A stretch of DNA of 64,000 nucleotides from Bin87 sp965116565 (GCA_965116565.1 OZ220699.1:1364001-1428000), one strand, 5' to 3'. Positions 43,665 through 53,203 are shown, counted from the stretch's first letter. Translations and numbers: made by a program. The notes: generated by a model not told the origin, from the sequence alone.

Positions 43665-44483
43665 GCAGAATGGGACTCCTTGGATTTTGGATGGCGACGG
43701 TTTCAGAGCAACGCGCGCCAACTAAAGTCGTGCGGAATGACGCGATTCGTTTCTACCAATAAACATCGGCGCCGTTTATCGGCGCACGAACATTGTAACA
43801 GCCTCATCGCTGGCCCATGATTGGGATCGGGTCGGCATCCATATCCACCGCGGGCGTACCGCCTGCAAGGACTGGGTGTATACGTCAACTGACTGCGGTC
43901 AGATTTGGACCAACATGGGCCTGCCCGCGCTATGCACACTGGGCGGATGCGGGTAACCGTACCACTGTAAATGGCATGGGTAATACGTACGATTATGGCT
44001 GTCGACGTCCGGGGACACGGTCCTAACTTTCTGGCTGCCAGCGACTGTTTTTCAGCAAGTGGCCCGCTCTCGATACGCTGGTGCCCAACCACGCCCATCT
44101 CGCGGAGTAGCTGCCGGAACGGGAGGCGTCCACATCAGTAGGACCATCTTGTACCGCGTCCCGTTGACTGCAGGAGCGTGCAGTCAGCGACAAAGGCGTC
44201 CGCCAAAACACAGGGCCAGTTGCCAACGGTGCGTGGGGAGGGCATGCTGATCCAGGACGTTTAGTTCTGTGAGCAGTAGGACACAGCTGCTTACTGCGAG
44301 TAACAGGGCGGTACGGGGTCGAGGGGTGCCCGTGGTTTCCTGCACCGACTTTCGCGGCGTGTACGGGAACACGCCGTGGTCAGAAAGGTGGACATTTCCT
44401 CTCAGCTTCGACGGCGTCTGATGCACGGGAACCTCGCTCTGAGCCAGCGCCGCCACGGGCATTGGCGGCGTCGGTCGCTGGGC
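43665..44483. other. Gene-free region between helicase and phosphotransferase genes
   Basis: About 820 bp without a supported gene. Noted: a palindrome TGACTGCGGTCA near 43889, possible helicase promoter DNA, and short frames without family similarity on both strands. It lies inside the IS-rich segment and may be decayed mobile DNA. Confidence 0.5.
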
Positions 44484-45638
44484 TCATTGGTTGAGTAGTT
44501 CGACGGATGCAAGGTCCGTTATGGCAGCGTCGAACCGCTCCAGCGTGTTGTGCAGGTACAATGTGCCCCGTTCGCTGGAGTAATCGCAGTAACCTCCCGT
44601 GATGATCCAGAAGATAAAGATCTCCAGCATCGCCAGCCGGTAGTCGCGCCAGCACTCCGAAAAGGAGTAATCAACAACGCCGGCGATCGTCAGGGCGGAG
44701 TGATACGTCCCGATCAGGGTTGACTCGACCTCTCTGCGTTCTCGCGTGGGAAACGACTCGGTGATGAAAGTCGCTGCGTCGTAAACACCGCGGCCCCGGA
44801 CGCAAAATTCCCAATCAAATGCCACCACCGGATGTGGCTGCGCAACCGAGGAGAACAAGCAGTTGTCCAGGCGAAAGTCGCCGTGGATGATCGTTCGGGG
44901 ACGCGCGGCAAGTTCTGATTTTATCTTTGGGACCTCTGGCCGCATTCGATCCCCCAATCGCCGCAATCCGTGAGGCATCCCATTACCGGCTTTGTCTTTC
45001 AGCGACTGCCATGCGCTGGGGTATATTTCCTGGTAGGGCGTGGCCTCTGATTCCTTCGACGGCATCCATTCCAGCGCTTCCAGCCACGGGCTATCCCACC
45101 AGCCCGCCTGGAAGCTCGCCAGTTGGCCGATGGCCCGGCGAGCTTCGTCGAAACTACAGCCGCGCACGCTGTCGCCCTGCTGCGCGTGGCTCATGTCCTC
45201 CAGCAGCAGGGCGGCATCGCCGGTAATCGGGTCGAGGCCCGCGTAGTAGCAACGCGGCGCCGGGAGGTGAGGGTCCGATTTCATCTCCTGGTAAAAACTG
45301 ACTTCACGCCGGTGGTGGCCCAATCTGTCGGAAACCTCCCTCAACATCGGGTCCGATGGCGGGAGCTTGACGACAATGCCGCTGGGGAGGTCTGCGTCCA
45401 CCGCATCGTATGCCAGCCGCAGCCGGAAAACTCGGTTTACAAACCCGGTGGTCTTGGCGATGGTCTCAGCCGAGTATCCGATGACGGTTGCCCCGCCGGA
45501 CGCGCCGCCACTCTCCAAGGCAGCCGTCAACCATTCCGGCGTGATGTCGTGAAGAAATCTGGGTACGTTCGGGATCGTCAACTCAGGTCGTCCAGGTATC
45601 AGTTGAGGCGTGGCAACTGATGCGACCTCGCCGCTCAT
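44484..45638 (-). CDS. Phosphotransferase, aminoglycoside-kinase fold
   Basis: 384 residues. TGFVNRVFRLRLAYD and IVVKLPP form the N-lobe nucleotide site, TIIHGDFRLDNCLF (about residue 255) the catalytic loop with Asp, and PVVAFDWEFCVRG (about 275) the metal-binding Asp. It resembles the DUF1679/ecdysteroid-kinase-like branch of APH proteins that phosphorylate small alcohols or choline-like compounds. The ATG overlaps the stop of the upstream methyltransferase by 4 bp (ATGA), so they are co-translated. Substrate unknown. Confidence 0.85.
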   Translation of the reverse strand: MSGEVASVATPQLIPGRPELTIPNVPRFLHDITPEWLTAALESGGASGGATVIGYSAETIAKTTGFVNRVFRLRLAYDAVDADLPSGIVVKLPPSDPMLREVSDRLGHHRREVSFYQEMKSDPHLPAPRCYYAGLDPITGDAALLLEDMSHAQQGDSVRGCSFDEARRAIGQLASFQAGWWDSPWLEALEWMPSKESEATPYQEIYPSAWQSLKDKAGNGMPHGLRRLGDRMRPEVPKIKSELAARPRTIIHGDFRLDNCLFSSVAQPHPVVAFDWEFCVRGRGVYDAATFITESFPTRERREVESTLIGTYHSALTIAGVVDYSFSECWRDYRLAMLEIFIFWIITGGYCDYSSERGTLYLHNTLERFDAAITDLASVELLNQ

Positions 45639-46327
45639 CCGCCCTTGCGGGCGAAAAAGACGCAGTGGGCCATGGGTTTGGGGTCCTTGAAGTGCATGAC
45701 GCCGCCCAGTTTCTCATCTTCAGCCGGAATTATGCTGAACCCCCGGTCCGTCAATAGGCCGAGGACATCATCCGGGTCGTATAGCTGAAAGGTTCGGTCC
45801 ACAGCGTAATCCCGATCATAAATCGTTTCGACTCCATGGCCGGTCTTGAACATAAGCTGGAGCACGCCGCCGTGATTCAAGACCCGCGCCAATTCAGGCA
45901 GAGTCACGCCCATAGCGATATCCGGACCGATGTGTTGGATCACCGCGTTGCACAGCAGGAAATCGAACGAGCCGTCCGGGTAGGCCAGCGGCAACCTCAG
46001 GTCGGCCACCGATACCCTCTGCGCGATTTCCGGATGGAGCCGCTGCGCTTCCAGGATGTTTTCCTCCACGGCATCGACCCCCAGAATATCGTAACCCCTC
46101 TGCCAGTAATAGAAGACATCTCGGGCCCCTGCGCCACAACCCGCGTCCAACCCCCGCGACTCCGCGGGGATCAGTTCCTGCAGGCGCTCCATCAAGTCCT
46201 CATCGCTCCTGAGCGCAGGGTGGGTGGTTTCGGTGTACACGGACTGGATGAAATTGTGGCTGACCTCAGCGTAGCGCCGGGCGTATTCGCGGTAAAAGTT
46301 CTCGGAATAATCTGGGTTCTGACTCAT
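45635..46327 (-). CDS. SAM-dependent methyltransferase
   Basis: 230 residues from MSQNPDYSENFYREYARRYA. GLDAGCGAGARDVFYYWQRG (about residue 60) is motif I, ILGVDAVEENI motif II, YPDGSFDFLLCNAVIQHIG motif IV, ARVLNHGGVLQLMFKTG motif V. Class I fold; acceptor unknown. First gene of a two-gene unit with the phosphotransferase; their 4-bp overlap suggests one pathway. The longer frame to 46435 lacks support. Confidence 0.88.
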   Translation of the reverse strand: MSQNPDYSENFYREYARRYAEVSHNFIQSVYTETTHPALRSDEDLMERLQELIPAESRGLDAGCGAGARDVFYYWQRGYDILGVDAVEENILEAQRLHPEIAQRVSVADLRLPLAYPDGSFDFLLCNAVIQHIGPDIAMGVTLPELARVLNHGGVLQLMFKTGHGVETIYDRDYAVDRTFQLYDPDDVLGLLTDRGFSIIPAEDEKLGGVMHFKDPKPMAHCVFFARKGG

Positions 46328-46465
46328 CGCTGTATGCCTCCTGACCGACCATAGATTACCAAATCGCGGCGTTTCGCCCATCTGGGTCGCACACGGCGCA
46401 CGTAGAGGCAATATGCCTGATTCGCCGTTCGACACTTGTGCTGGACTTCCGAGTAACTGGGGGCA

Positions 46466-47702
46466 TCACGCGGTAATTGGTGCGGCTGGAGGTGCGTGAG
46501 TGGAATGTTCCGGAGCATCGGACATGGGCGCCAACCGGTAGCCCAGTTGTGCTGCTCGACGGTGGGCAGCGCGTAACGCCCGCTGCTGGTACTGACGCCC
46601 GTAATACTCGGCACCGGCATCAATGTACTCCTGGCCGTAGCGCAGCATTGAATAGATGAGCTTGGCCAGCTTGTGGGCCGTGGCGGTGATGGCCTTGGGC
46701 GCTCCTATTTGGGCCTGCTTGCGGCGCAGGAAAGCGCCCAAGGCGCTGTCGGAGCGGTGCAATCCGTGGGCGGCGAGACGCAATGCCGTCGCGGCGCGGT
46801 TGGCGCTGGGCTTGGCCCTAGAGCTGATCACTCGGCCGCCAGTAATACGGTGGTCGGGACTCAGCCGCAGCCAGGAGGCGAAGTGCTTGACGCTGGGCCA
46901 TTTCGTCATGTCGGGGCCGATCTCGCTGACCACCTTCAGGGCGGTGAAACCGTCAATGCCGTAGATGCGGGTCAGGTCCACTCCCGTGATCCGGTACAGG
47001 TGTGTCCTGACGTCGAAGCGGGGCGCGTTGCCCTGACTGCGCAGTCGGCCGTTGTCGCCGGGAGACCCGCCGTCGCTGCGGTCCTCGAACAGCTCCAGCT
47101 GGGCCTCGATCTCCAGGTCGCACTCGGCAATCTTGCCCTGATACACCCGGTACAGTTCCAGGGCCTGGGTCAGCTCGAAGATATGCTCGTCTCGCCAGTG
47201 CCCCTGCAGCGAATTGGCAATGGTGGCCTCATCCGCCCTGATCCTCTGGTCGCGGAGTTTGGCCAGTTGTCTCGGATCTCACTGGCCGGCCACGATGGCA
47301 TCGGTAATCGCCATTCCCGTCTTGCCGGTGATGTTGCTGATGACGTGCTGCAGCCACTGGCAGTCCTGCACGTCGGTCTTGCGACCGGGCACGTTCTTGA
47401 TGTGCCGGGGGTCCACCAGCATCACCTCAAACCCACACTCTTCCAGCACCCCGAACAGGGGGTATCCAGTACACGCCGGTGGATTCCATCGCCACCGTTT
47501 CCACGCCGCACTCTGCCAGCCAATCCGCCAGGCGGTACAGGTCCGCCGTGAATGCCTCAAACTCTCGCACCGACGGCTCCGCCCGGTCGGCGGACACCGC
47601 CACGAAATGGCTGCTGGCCCCCACGTCAATGCCCGCTGCGTTCAGGTTCGCCTGGGACAATTCCGCCGGCAGACGCTCCCGGTCCCGCCCTTTTGTCGTC
47701 AT
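46466..47702 (-). pseudogene. Second IS110-family recombinase, degenerate
   Basis: N-terminal part LNAAGIDVGASSHFVAVSAD, then a frame change within VAMESTGVYWIP, then LVDPRHIKNVPGRKTDVQDC, a deletion of the segment between CQWLQ and HVISNITGKTGMAI, and a C-terminal part with IYGIDGFTALKVVSEIGPDM, GRVISSRAKPSANRAATALR and HKLAKLIYSMLRYG. It belongs to a different IS110 subgroup from the element at 40.8 kb. At least two frameshifts and one deletion inactivate it. Confidence 0.75.
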
Positions 47703-47977
47703 CGTACTCCCTCCAGCATCGCAGCGTAGGCGCGTCCCCGGAGGGGGCCACGGACCGTAGCCATTCTCCCGAACGGGATCACCCCCATGGGGGCGTCACC
47801 AATGATGTCGCCGTAGGACTCCCGGATCATGCTTTGCGCCGGGCAACGAGCACCGATGTCCTCTCGGTCTTGGTCCGGACGACACGCCTCGCCATCAGCC
47901 TACACGTGCGTCTTCCGCTTTATCAGTTAGTCTCCTCGGTACGGCCCGAATCCGGGCGTAACGTTGCTTTGCGCAAT
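47703..47977 (-). other. Non-coding end of the second IS110, possible bridge RNA
   Basis: About 270 bp upstream of the second IS110 recombinase and before the end of transposase A2. It contains GC-rich inverted segments (CCCCCATGGGGGCG, CCCGAATCCGGG). In IS110-group elements this position encodes the bridge RNA. Without a second copy or an empty site I cannot identify its guide loops. Confidence 0.35.
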
Positions 47978-48966
47978 TCAAGCGGCATAGGCGAGGGAAT
48001 CCACCATTCGGTGGTACAGGCTGGCGGGGAGTTCCTGCGGATCAGTGCTGACTGCGGACATTGAAAATCTCTCCGAGGCCAGCCACAGGCGTCGGCGCAC
48101 CAGGGCGATGGCGTCCACGAAAGTCGGCGACGGCTTGTCGTACCAGGCGTCGGTGCGCTGAGTGATGGGACGCTCTTGTTGCAGGATGTGGGCGGCCAGG
48201 GTGGTCCAGGAGAAGAGGCCCAGCAGGGCGGGCGTGGTGCGGGCGATGGCCAGGTTGGACCACTGGCGCTGGGTCTCCATACCCAGGTGGGTGCGCACTT
48301 CCTGAAAGAGCCTTCCCGTACTTGATGCGGGGTGACTTCCAGTTGCCAACGCAGTAGAAACCACTGGAGGATGTTGAGGCAGCCAGCGGCGCAGTTGCAG
48401 GATCATCTGGCGGGCCCAATCGGTGAGTTTCTTGTGGCGGCGTCCCTGCCGCTGGTAGCACCGGGACGAGAGCGCCAGCACGGTGAGCACCGGCAGGACC
48501 CAATGACGTCCGGCCCAGGGCACGGCTCCCAGCCACATCAGGGAAATCCAACGGAGGTCACTGGCCTTGGCCAGTTGGTGGCGACTGGAGCGCACCGCGC
48601 CTCGGTAGATGGCCCGGCTCTGATCTCAGCGCCGCCACGCCGCTCCAGGGTTTCCCGATTGGTCAATGATCGCACGCCGAAGATCAACGGACTGTCGCCG
48701 CCGTCCAGGTGCCGGAGCAGCAGCCGGAGCAAGACCTGGGACACTGCACGGGGCGACCATACCGCCCGATTGAGCACCTCATGGTAGCGAGCGTAGTTGC
48801 GCTGATCGCTGCGGCCCATGACCCGTAGGGCCGCAGCCACGGTGCGTTGACCCGGAGTCAGGATCGCGCCCACCAGCAGAAGTTGAGCCCTCTGCCCAGT
48901 CGGATTGGTGAACAGCATTGCGAAGGGAGAGAGTATCGGTACAATGGCGTCGGGCAGGGGGAGCAT
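47978..48966 (-). pseudogene. DDE_5 transposase, copy A2, disrupted and internally deleted
   Basis: Begins MLPLPDAIVPILSPFAMLFT and ends HRMVDSLAYAA. It carries the same FGVRSLTNRETLE lesion at the first catalytic Asp as copy A1, a frameshift near 48570, and a central deletion that joins LQLRRWLP directly to the palindromic-repeat region (48309-48332) before FQEVRTHLGME. The left end beyond 48966 repeats the A1 end (CTGGAGTTTACGCAAAATTT at about 49025-49044, inverted), inserted in an IS630 gene. Confidence 0.75.
48309..48332. repeat. Palindromic repeat in transposase A2
   Basis: CCCGTACTTGATGCGGGGT with the AGCCTT flank, at the same codon position as the repeat at 17431 in copy A1. Confidence 0.65.
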
Positions 48967-49044
48967 GGCTGGGCCTTTTGTGGAATTTGGGTCAGGCCAG
49001 CTTACCCTGTTTTTATACTTTGACTAAATTTTGCGTAAACTCCA

Positions 49045-49359
49045 GTTTGGGTCCGCCCTCGGCAAAGGCCCGGGCCCACTGGCCTATGGTGTGTGCATCC
49101 CGCTCCAAGGCTCGTCCCACCGCCGGTGCGTTCCAACCTTGGGTCAGCAGCCACACCGCGTGCCACCGCTCTCGTTCCCGGGGCGTCGGCGCTCGATACA
49201 TCCGCCGCGTACCTCAGCCTCGTCCATGCGCCACCGCAACAGCAGCGCTCCCATCTCTTCCATTCCCAACTTCGTCCCCCTGCCATTTCCCAGACTACCG
49301 CTCCAATCGCACCCAATTCTACCTACTATGGCTGCGGGTCCACCTTGGTTTCGGTTTAG
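49045..49359 (-). pseudogene. IS630-type transposase N-terminal relic and IS end
   Basis: Minus-strand reading gives LLLRWRMDEAEVR, a frameshift, RMYRAPTPRERERWHAVWLL, TQGWNAPAVGRALERDAHTI and AFAEGGPK, where the A2 element interrupts it. It is closely similar to the relic at 17.8-18.35 kb. The outer part (AATTCTACCTACTA, then TTTAG at 49355-49359) is shared by both copies and probably contains the IS630 end. Confidence 0.65.
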
Positions 49360-50688
49360 CAGGGTGTTGAAAATCGGGGCGTGATTTTTGGGTGGTAGGA
49401 TAGGCCATTCCCGGCAGGGAGGGTTTCCATGAGAGGGAAAGCGGCACGGCAGGCGACGATGCTGACGGCGGTTACGCCCGACGCCCTGCTGCCTCGGCAC
49501 CATCCCATCCGGCGCATCAAGCCCATGGTGGATCAGGCCTTGGCCCAGCTATCGCCCACCTTTGAGGGGACGTACGCGGCCAACGGCCGAGCATCGATAC
49601 CGCCGGAGCACCTGCTGAAAGCCTGCCTGTTGATGGCGTTGTTCTCGGTGCGCAGCGAGCGGCAGTTTTGCGAGCGGTTGGAGTACGACCTGCTGTTCAA
49701 GTGGTTTCTGGATCTGAACATCATGGACCACAGTTTCGACCACTCGGTGTTCGCCAAGAACCGGCAGCGGCTGCTGGAGGCCGACGTGGCCCGGGAGTTT
49801 CTGCTGGAGATAGTGGAACAGGCCAGGAAGCAGAGGCTGTTGTCGGAGGAGCATTTCAGCCCGACCCTTGACCAATCGCGGGACGCTGTTGGAAGCCTGG
49901 GCGTCGGTAAAGAGTTTCCGTCCCAGCGACGAGGAGGACCCACCGTCAGAAGGGGGCGGGCGCAATCGGGAGGTGGACTTTCGGGGTGAAAGGCGGAGCA
50001 ACGAGACCCACCGGTCCACCACGGACCCAGAGGCCAGGCTGGCCAAAAAGGGCAAGGGGAAGGAAGCGAAGCTGTGCTTCGGCGCTCACGTACTGATGGA
50101 CAATCGGGAAGGACTGGTGGTGGACGTTCGCTTCACGCCCGCCGGTGGGACCTGGGAACGGGATGCGGCGTTGGAGATGCTGGAGGCAGTGCCCGGCGCC
50201 GGACGCATCACCGTGGGCGCCGACCGTGGCTACGACACCAAGGGCTTCGTTGGGGGATGCCGGAAGTCTCGGGTAACGCCCCATGTGGCCCAGAAGCAAC
50301 GCTCGGCCATTGACCGGCGCACCACTCGCCATGAGGGGTATCGCCTCAGCCAGCGAGCCAGGAAACGGGTTGAGGAGGTCTTCGGCTGGGTGAAAACAGT
50401 GGGTGGTGGACGGAAGTTGCGCTACTGCGGCGCAGCACGCAACCGGTTCTGGATGGAGATGACCACCGCCAGCTACAACCTGGTGCGACTGGCGAAACTG
50501 GTACCGGTGGTGGCGTGAGCCGTGGGAGCAGTCTGTCCTGAGCGCCGATGATAACCCCGCCCAGGCCAGCAACCGATCCGAAAACAGAATTCACCCGCTC
50601 ATCGAGCCATCACCTATGAGGCCGGCCGCGGTTTGACGTTCCTTGATCACCTCCGCCGCACCTCGCAACACCCCATTTCAACATCCTG
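49360..50688 (+). mobile_element. IS5/IS1182-type element with TIRs and target duplication
   Basis: Terminal inverted repeats CAGGGTGTTGAAAATCGGG (left) and CAGGATGTTGAAATGGGG (right, read inward), with a 4-bp duplication TTAG at 49356-49359 and 50689-50692, matching the YTAR targets of IS5 relatives. Total 1329 bp. It is inserted at the end of an IS630 relic. Boundaries are therefore exact although the transposase is broken. Confidence 0.82.
49429..50518 (+). pseudogene. IS5/IS1182-type transposase, broken at the first catalytic Asp
   Basis: MRGKAARQATMLTAVTPDAL and the N-terminal domain (SIPPEHLLKACLLMALFSVR, FCERLEYDLLFKWFLDL, FDHSVFAKNR) are intact to LLSEEHFS. Family members continue with VDGTLLEAWAS. 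Here CCGACCCTTGACCAATCGC replaces the expected six bases and shifts the frame; GTLLEAWASVKSFRP resumes in the next frame and runs to VGADRGYDTKGF (second Asp) and RKRVEEVFGWVKT (Glu). The same TTGACCAATCG core sits at the equivalent Asp codon of the A1 and A2 transposases. Confidence 0.78.
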
Positions 50689-50913
50689 TTAGTTCAGCCC
50701 CGTTGACGGTGCACAGGTGGCACGGCCCACACCAGCGGCAACAGTTGGGTTACGTCGTGGAGATCGGCCCCGGTCAGGATTGCCGACAACGGTGTTCCGT
50801 AGGCCGGCGATCGCATTGAGATGGTCATTTCCTGATACCATCGTCTTCACCATGGCAGCAATTCCCGTTACCGCCCTGATTTCCGTAACGCTCGGCCGTT
50901 GAGCAGAACTGGA
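50689..50913. other. Intergenic region before the DUF1538 operon
   Basis: Contains the TTAG target duplicate, then about 220 bp with no gene. The operon promoter must lie here; no consensus hexamer pair is convincing. Confidence 0.4.
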
Positions 50914-51660
50914 ATGAAAAACTCCGTCCGGCTCTTGTCACCAGTGCTGCGTCGCGCCGTTAATACATTACGGGACTTGGCCCCCATCATCATCGTTATC
51001 GCGTTCTTCCAGTTGGTGGTGCTGCAACAGCCGTTCCCCAACCTGGGGAACGTAATCGTGGGCCTGGTCTGCGTGTGCGTTGGCCTCGGGCTTTTCGTTC
51101 AGGGTTTGGAAAGCGGCCTTTTCCCCCTCGGCGACGTGCTGGCACGGGGTTTCGCCAACAAGGGCAGCCTGTCGGCGCTCCTGGCATTTGCATTCTGCCT
51201 GGGATTCGGCGCCACCGTCGCCGAGCCGGCCCTGATCGCTGTCGCGGCCGAAGCGTCCGAAGTGGCGTCGGAGACCGGAGTCATCTCCGACAGCGATGGG
51301 GCCCGCAGTTCTTACGCCCTTGAACTGCGCCTGGTGGTGGCCACGTCGGTGGGAGTAGCCATCGTGTTGGGCGTGATCCGCATCCTCAAGGGGTGGCCCA
51401 TCCACCACCTGATCATCGGAGGCTATGTCCTGGTGACCGTGATGACCCTGTTCGCTCCCGCGGAGATCATCGGCGTGGCCTACGATTCCGGAGGCGTGAC
51501 CACCAGCACGATCACCGTTCCGCTGGTTACCGCCCTGGGTGTGGGGCTCGCCGCGTCGATCCGAGGGCGCAATCCCATGGTCGACGGTTTCGGCCTGATC
51601 GCCTTCGCCAGCCTGACACCCATGATCTGTGTCATGGCCTACGGGATGGTCACCCGATGA
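50914..51660 (+). CDS. DUF1538 membrane protein, subunit A
   Basis: 248 residues from ATG 50914 (TTG 50899 possible). About six or seven hydrophobic helices. Marks: FFQLVVLQQPFPNLGNVIVG, GFGATVAEPALIAVAAEA and VAYDSGGVTTSTITVPLVTA near the C-terminus, where GFIDGFG-like NPMVDGFGLIAFASLTP follows. DUF1538 proteins are predicted transporters of unknown substrate. The GATVAEPAL and YDSGGVTTS loops are re-entrant-looking and repeat in the next gene. Its stop overlaps the next ATG (ATGA). Confidence 0.8.
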   Translation: MKNSVRLLSPVLRRAVNTLRDLAPIIIVIAFFQLVVLQQPFPNLGNVIVGLVCVCVGLGLFVQGLESGLFPLGDVLARGFANKGSLSALLAFAFCLGFGATVAEPALIAVAAEASEVASETGVISDSDGARSSYALELRLVVATSVGVAIVLGVIRILKGWPIHHLIIGGYVLVTVMTLFAPAEIIGVAYDSGGVTTSTITVPLVTALGVGLAASIRGRNPMVDGFGLIAFASLTPMICVMAYGMVTR

Positions 51661-52451
51661 TGGATTTCCTCTACACTCTGCCGCCGGCCATTCTGTCCAC
51701 GGTGTTTGACGTGGCTCCCATTGTGGCCGTCCTGACCCTGTTCCAGGTCCTGGTCCTGCGTCGCCGACTTCCAAACCTGCGCCGCACCGTCGCCGGCCTG
51801 GTCTGCGTCCTGCTGGGGCTCGCCCTGTTCCTGGTCGGTCTCGAAAATGCGCTGTTCCCCATCGGCGAGACCATGGCCTTCCAGCTCACCGCTCATGCGG
51901 CATCCGGCGCCCAGGGTTCAGTCGCCGCAGTGGACTGGAGAGATTACCTGCTGGTGTACGCCTTTGGCGCGACCATAGGCTTCGCGACCACGGTCGCCGA
52001 ACCGTCGTTGATCGCCGTGGCCATCAAGGCCGAGGAGGTTTCCGGAGGCACCGTTCGCGCCTGGCCTTTGCGGATTGCGGTTGCCGTGGGTGTGGCCATC
52101 GGGGTGTCCCTGGGATGCTTCCGCATCGTCACCGGCACCCCCCTGCCCTGGTACATCATCGCCGCCTACGCCATAGTCATCATCCAGACATTCCGGTCCA
52201 GCCGGACCATCATTCCCCTCGCCTACGACAGCGGCGGCGTGACCACGTCGACCGTCACCGTGCCGGTGGTCGCCGCTTTGGGGCTGGGGCTTGCCGCCAG
52301 TATTCCGGGACGCAACCCGCTGATCGACGGATTCGGATTGATTGCTTTCGCCAGCGTATTTCCCATAATGACCGTGCTGGGTTACGCTATCGTTGCATCC
52401 TGGTGGGGCGAGAGGAGAACCGCCGGCGGTCGGGAGGAGGCAGAACCATGA
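51657..52451 (+). CDS. DUF1538 membrane protein, subunit B
   Basis: 264 residues from ATG 51657, overlapping the previous stop by 4 bp. It is homologous to subunit A: VLTLFQVLVLRRRLPNLRRT, GFATTVAEPSLIAVAIKA, LAYDSGGVTTSTVTVPVVAA, NPLIDGFGLIAFASVFPIM. Six to seven helices, with a short charged tail. Two homologous halves encoded separately suggest a heterodimeric transporter. Its stop overlaps the PII-like ATG. Confidence 0.82.
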   Translation: MMDFLYTLPPAILSTVFDVAPIVAVLTLFQVLVLRRRLPNLRRTVAGLVCVLLGLALFLVGLENALFPIGETMAFQLTAHAASGAQGSVAAVDWRDYLLVYAFGATIGFATTVAEPSLIAVAIKAEEVSGGTVRAWPLRIAVAVGVAIGVSLGCFRIVTGTPLPWYIIAAYAIVIIQTFRSSRTIIPLAYDSGGVTTSTVTVPVVAALGLGLAASIPGRNPLIDGFGLIAFASVFPIMTVLGYAIVASWWGERRTAGGREEAEP

Positions 52452-52798
52452 GGCTGAAGTTGATTGTCGCGCTCGTCAGCGACGACAAAACCGATGCGGT
52501 GATGGACGCCGCGCGAGCCGGCGGCGCCACGGGCGCTACCGTAATTACAAACGTGCGGGGCGAGGGGCTTCGGCCGGGGAAAACCTTCTTCGGTCTGCGC
52601 CTGGAGGGAATGCGGGACATGCTGCTGTTTCTGGTCCTGGAAACCCGTGCCCGGGACATCCTCGAGCGCATCCAGCACGCCGCGCGGTTGGATGCCGAGC
52701 ACGGCGCTGGCATCGCGTTCCAGGTGGACATCGAAGACGCAGTGGGCCTGGTCACCCAGTTGCCCACCATTCAGGAAGAGTTGGAATACGACCTATGA
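52448..52798 (+). CDS. P-II-like regulatory protein
   Basis: 116 residues. MRLKLIVALVSDDKTDAVMD and GGATGATVITNVRGEG follow the P-II fold (beta-alpha-beta, with GATGxT-type turn). The T-loop region GLRPGKTFFGLRLEGMRD lacks the uridylylated Tyr of GlnB. It ends with GAGIAFQVDIEDAVGLV, the B/C-loop strand. P-II-like trimers bind ATP/ADP or other nucleotides and gate transporters. Encoded between the DUF1538 pair and a CBS protein with 4-bp overlaps, it is a likely ligand-dependent regulator of this transporter. Confidence 0.82.
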   Translation: MRLKLIVALVSDDKTDAVMDAARAGGATGATVITNVRGEGLRPGKTFFGLRLEGMRDMLLFLVLETRARDILERIQHAARLDAEHGAGIAFQVDIEDAVGLVTQLPTIQEELEYDL

Positions 52799-53187
52799 GT
52801 GCGCCAGGTACCATCAGGGTAAGGGACGTGATGACGCCGGAACTCCACAGCATTGACGGGCTGGCGACGGTAGCCGACGCGATGGCGCTGATGAGGCGGC
52901 ACGGCGTTGAGGCGCTAGCCGTCAACCGGCGCGATGAAACCGACGAGGTGGGATTGATACTGGTCTCCGACGTGGCTCGCGAGGTAGTCGCCCGCAACCG
53001 CTCGCCCGACCGGGTCAACGTGTACGAGATCATGTCAAAACCGGTATTGACCCTGCCGCCGGATATGCTCACGCGTTACGCCGTGCGTTTGCTGGTGCGG
53101 TTCCAGATCTCTCGTTCCATCGTCGTTGACCGCGACCGCAGCCCGATCGGGTTCGTGACCCTGCATGATCTGGTGATCGGGCGGTAG
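52795..53187 (+). CDS. CBS-domain protein
   Basis: 130 residues, two CBS motifs: TIRVRDVMTPELHSIDGLAT then VADAMALMRRHGVEALAVN, and VYEIMSKPVLTLPPD then ISRSIVVDRDRSPIGFVTLHDLV. CBS pairs bind adenosine nucleotides. ATG overlaps the P-II stop (ATGA). Last gene of the four-gene operon, presumably an energy-status sensor for the DUF1538 system. Confidence 0.88.
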   Translation: MSAPGTIRVRDVMTPELHSIDGLATVADAMALMRRHGVEALAVNRRDETDEVGLILVSDVAREVVARNRSPDRVNVYEIMSKPVLTLPPDMLTRYAVRLLVRFQISRSIVVDRDRSPIGFVTLHDLVIGR

Positions 53188-53203
53188 CCATTTGGGGAAG
53201 GCC

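Noticed and set aside
16288..49044. Composite transposon bounded by DDE_5 copies A1 and A2
   Set aside because: Both copies are inactive, have different flanks and truncations, and housekeeping-type genes lie between; no target duplication links the outer ends.
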